A stretch of 6,249 nucleotides of DNA from Chthoniobacterales bacterium (GTDB taxonomy: Bacteria > Verrucomicrobiota > Verrucomicrobiia > Chthoniobacterales > UBA6821), in NCBI GenBank assembly GCA_021733705.1, contig JAIPKF010000092.1:1-6249 (forward strand), in the 5' to 3' direction. Made by a program: the position numbers and the translations under genes. Below, one piece after another: positions 5,705-6,249 of the stretch. The notes beneath the pieces were generated by a model, which worked only from the letters and a program-made list of their open reading frames with translations, ran no database searches and was not told where the DNA came from. Within the stretch, counting starts at the first letter, position 1. Every line of letters begins with the position of its first letter.

Positions 5705-5965
5705 CCCGCATATTTCATACTAATCTACTGCGGAAGCTGGGAAGCCAGATGGATACTGCGTTAGACTCACATTTTGATTTGGACAGTATGTACACATACA
5801 GCCCGGCATCAAAATGCTCGTCTGCGTTGACTCGCTCGCTCCCGCTCGTCTCGCCCTTTCAGGGCTGCCTAAAGGCAGTCTCCCCCGCGGTCCCCCGACC
5901 GCCGGTGGTGCCCCATCAGCCTTCGCAGATTCCTCGTCACGATCAGTATGAAATATCCGGGTTAA
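5701..5965 (-). repeat. Interspersed inverted-repeat element, copy D (full length, inverted)
   Basis: A complete 265-bp unit in the opposite orientation to copy C. On the plus strand it starts CTAGCCCGCATATTTCAT (5701-5718) and ends ATGAAATATCCGGGTTAA (5948-5965). Hairpins: CATTTTGAT/ATCAAAATG (5770-5778 and 5808-5816), CTGCC/GGCAG (5865-5878) and GCGGTC/GACCGC (5887-5902). Its CTAG end provides the stop codon of the cargo ORF. On the minus strand it is open across most of its length in the same relative frame as the other copies, until a TAG near its right end (stop at 5720-5722). Confidence 0.92.
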
Positions 5966-6082
5966 AAACCTCATTTTTTTATAATACTTTGAATAATATA
6001 AAATTTTTATTGATGACTTCTCAAATAAAAGAGACCTTGCTCATGAATAAAATGATCAATGATTAAAAGCATACTTCTATAT
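5966..6082. other. AT-rich spacer between copies D and E
   Basis: This is 117 bases of very AT-rich DNA bounded by the TTAA ends of copies D and E. It contains only a 17-codon frame (ATG 6013 to TAA 6066) without homology that I recognise and without a ribosome-binding site. I see no RNA gene or clear regulatory element. It may be a remnant of a decayed gene. Confidence 0.4.
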
Positions 6083-6249
6083 TTAACCCGCATATTTCAT
6101 ACTGGTTCGTCGCGAGGCGCCGCGAATCCTGATGCAGACAAGGAAGGTGATGGATTGCGACGACGGCTGTATGTTTCATACTGCCCGAGGAGCAATTCGA
6201 AGCTGACGCAGTATCCATCAGGTGTTCGCAAGCCGCAGCAGAATCAGTA
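6083..6249 (+). repeat. Interspersed inverted-repeat element, copy E (cut by window edge)
   Basis: The left end is TTAACCCGCATATTTCAT (6083-6100). The first 50 bases resemble the TTAA ends of C and D. The part from 6180 (ACTGCCCGAGG) resembles copy A from position 50 to its right end. The GC-rich core of C and D is missing and replaced by a different, shorter middle. Nested arms TGATGGAT (6148-6155) and ATCCATCA (6213-6220) give it its own palindromic fold. The window stops at GTA, where the right terminus TGAAATAT...CTAG would be expected next, giving a unit of about 184 bp. Confidence 0.85.

Larger units (their letters stand above)
4994..5965. mobile_element. Putative composite cassette: inverted repeats C and D around a cargo ORF
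   Basis: Two 265-bp copies of the repeat lie in opposite orientation at 4994-5258 and 5701-5965. Both have TTAA on the outside and CTAG on the inside. Between them are 442 bases of about 35% GC that stay open in a single frame. The symmetry, the equal lengths and the base-composition break suggest that DNA was captured between two non-autonomous elements. No transposase or integrase is encoded, so any movement would need an enzyme supplied from elsewhere. The outer TTAA is not evidence of a target duplication, because copies B and E carry it as well. Confidence 0.5.

Noticed and set aside
4994..5965. TTAA on both outer sides as a target-site duplication of a composite transposon
   Set aside because: Copies B and E also carry TTAA at the same end, and right ends carry CTAG, so the tetranucleotide seems to be part of the element.
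5720..5974. 84-codon minus-strand frame through copy D as a real gene
   Set aside because: It is almost entirely repeat sequence, its start lies outside the repeat by accident, and C/D substitutions show no third-codon-position excess.
5749..6066. 105-codon plus-strand frame from copy D into the AT-rich spacer
   Set aside because: Composition changes abruptly at 5965 and the frame is not kept in copy C; this is chance read-through.
1..6249. CRISPR array
   Set aside because: The repeats are 100-265 bp, diverged, in both orientations and irregularly spaced; there are no short identical repeats with uniform spacers.

Overview
The window is about 44% GC in its genes and carries five recognisable bacterial housekeeping genes. 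recA lies on the minus strand, divergent from a plus-strand series cdsA - dxr - secG - panC. The details fit a member of the PVC group, most probably Verrucomicrobiota: a CdsA whose signature reads PGIGG...LDLID instead of the classical PGHGG...DR.D, the RecA sequence style, and no Shine-Dalgarno sequences. This placement is inference from memory of these families; no search was run.

Layout. 1-137 is the right half of an interspersed repeat (copy A). 170-1234 is recA (minus). 1235-1471 is a divergent control region with several inverted repeats. 1472-4944 holds cdsA (phospholipid synthesis), dxr (MEP isoprenoid pathway), secG (protein export) and panC (pantothenate/CoA synthesis), probably co-transcribed, with a short repeat (copy B, from 3975) between secG and panC. 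From 4945 to the end is accessory-looking DNA: a 265-bp repeat (copy C, plus), 442 bp of about 35% GC DNA that is open in one frame, an inverted 265-bp repeat (copy D), 117 bp of AT-rich spacer, and copy E, cut by the window edge.

The most interesting content is the repeat family. Full-length units begin TTAACCCGSATATTTCAT and end ATGAAATATSCGGGCTAG. They are inverted-repeat elements whose outer four bases differ in a fixed way (TTAA on the left, CTAG on the right), and they encode no transposase. Copies C and D are the same length, align without gaps at about 83% identity, and face each other around a cargo reading frame. Differences between them are concentrated outside a 67-base core of small hairpins. 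All five copies are stop-free, or nearly so, in the same frame relative to their left end, and the CTAG or TTAA ends supply the stop codons of the cargo ORF and of secG. This resembles a MITE or a Rickettsia-palindromic-element-like family, with C-cargo-D looking like a captured-gene cassette. I do not recognise the cargo protein.
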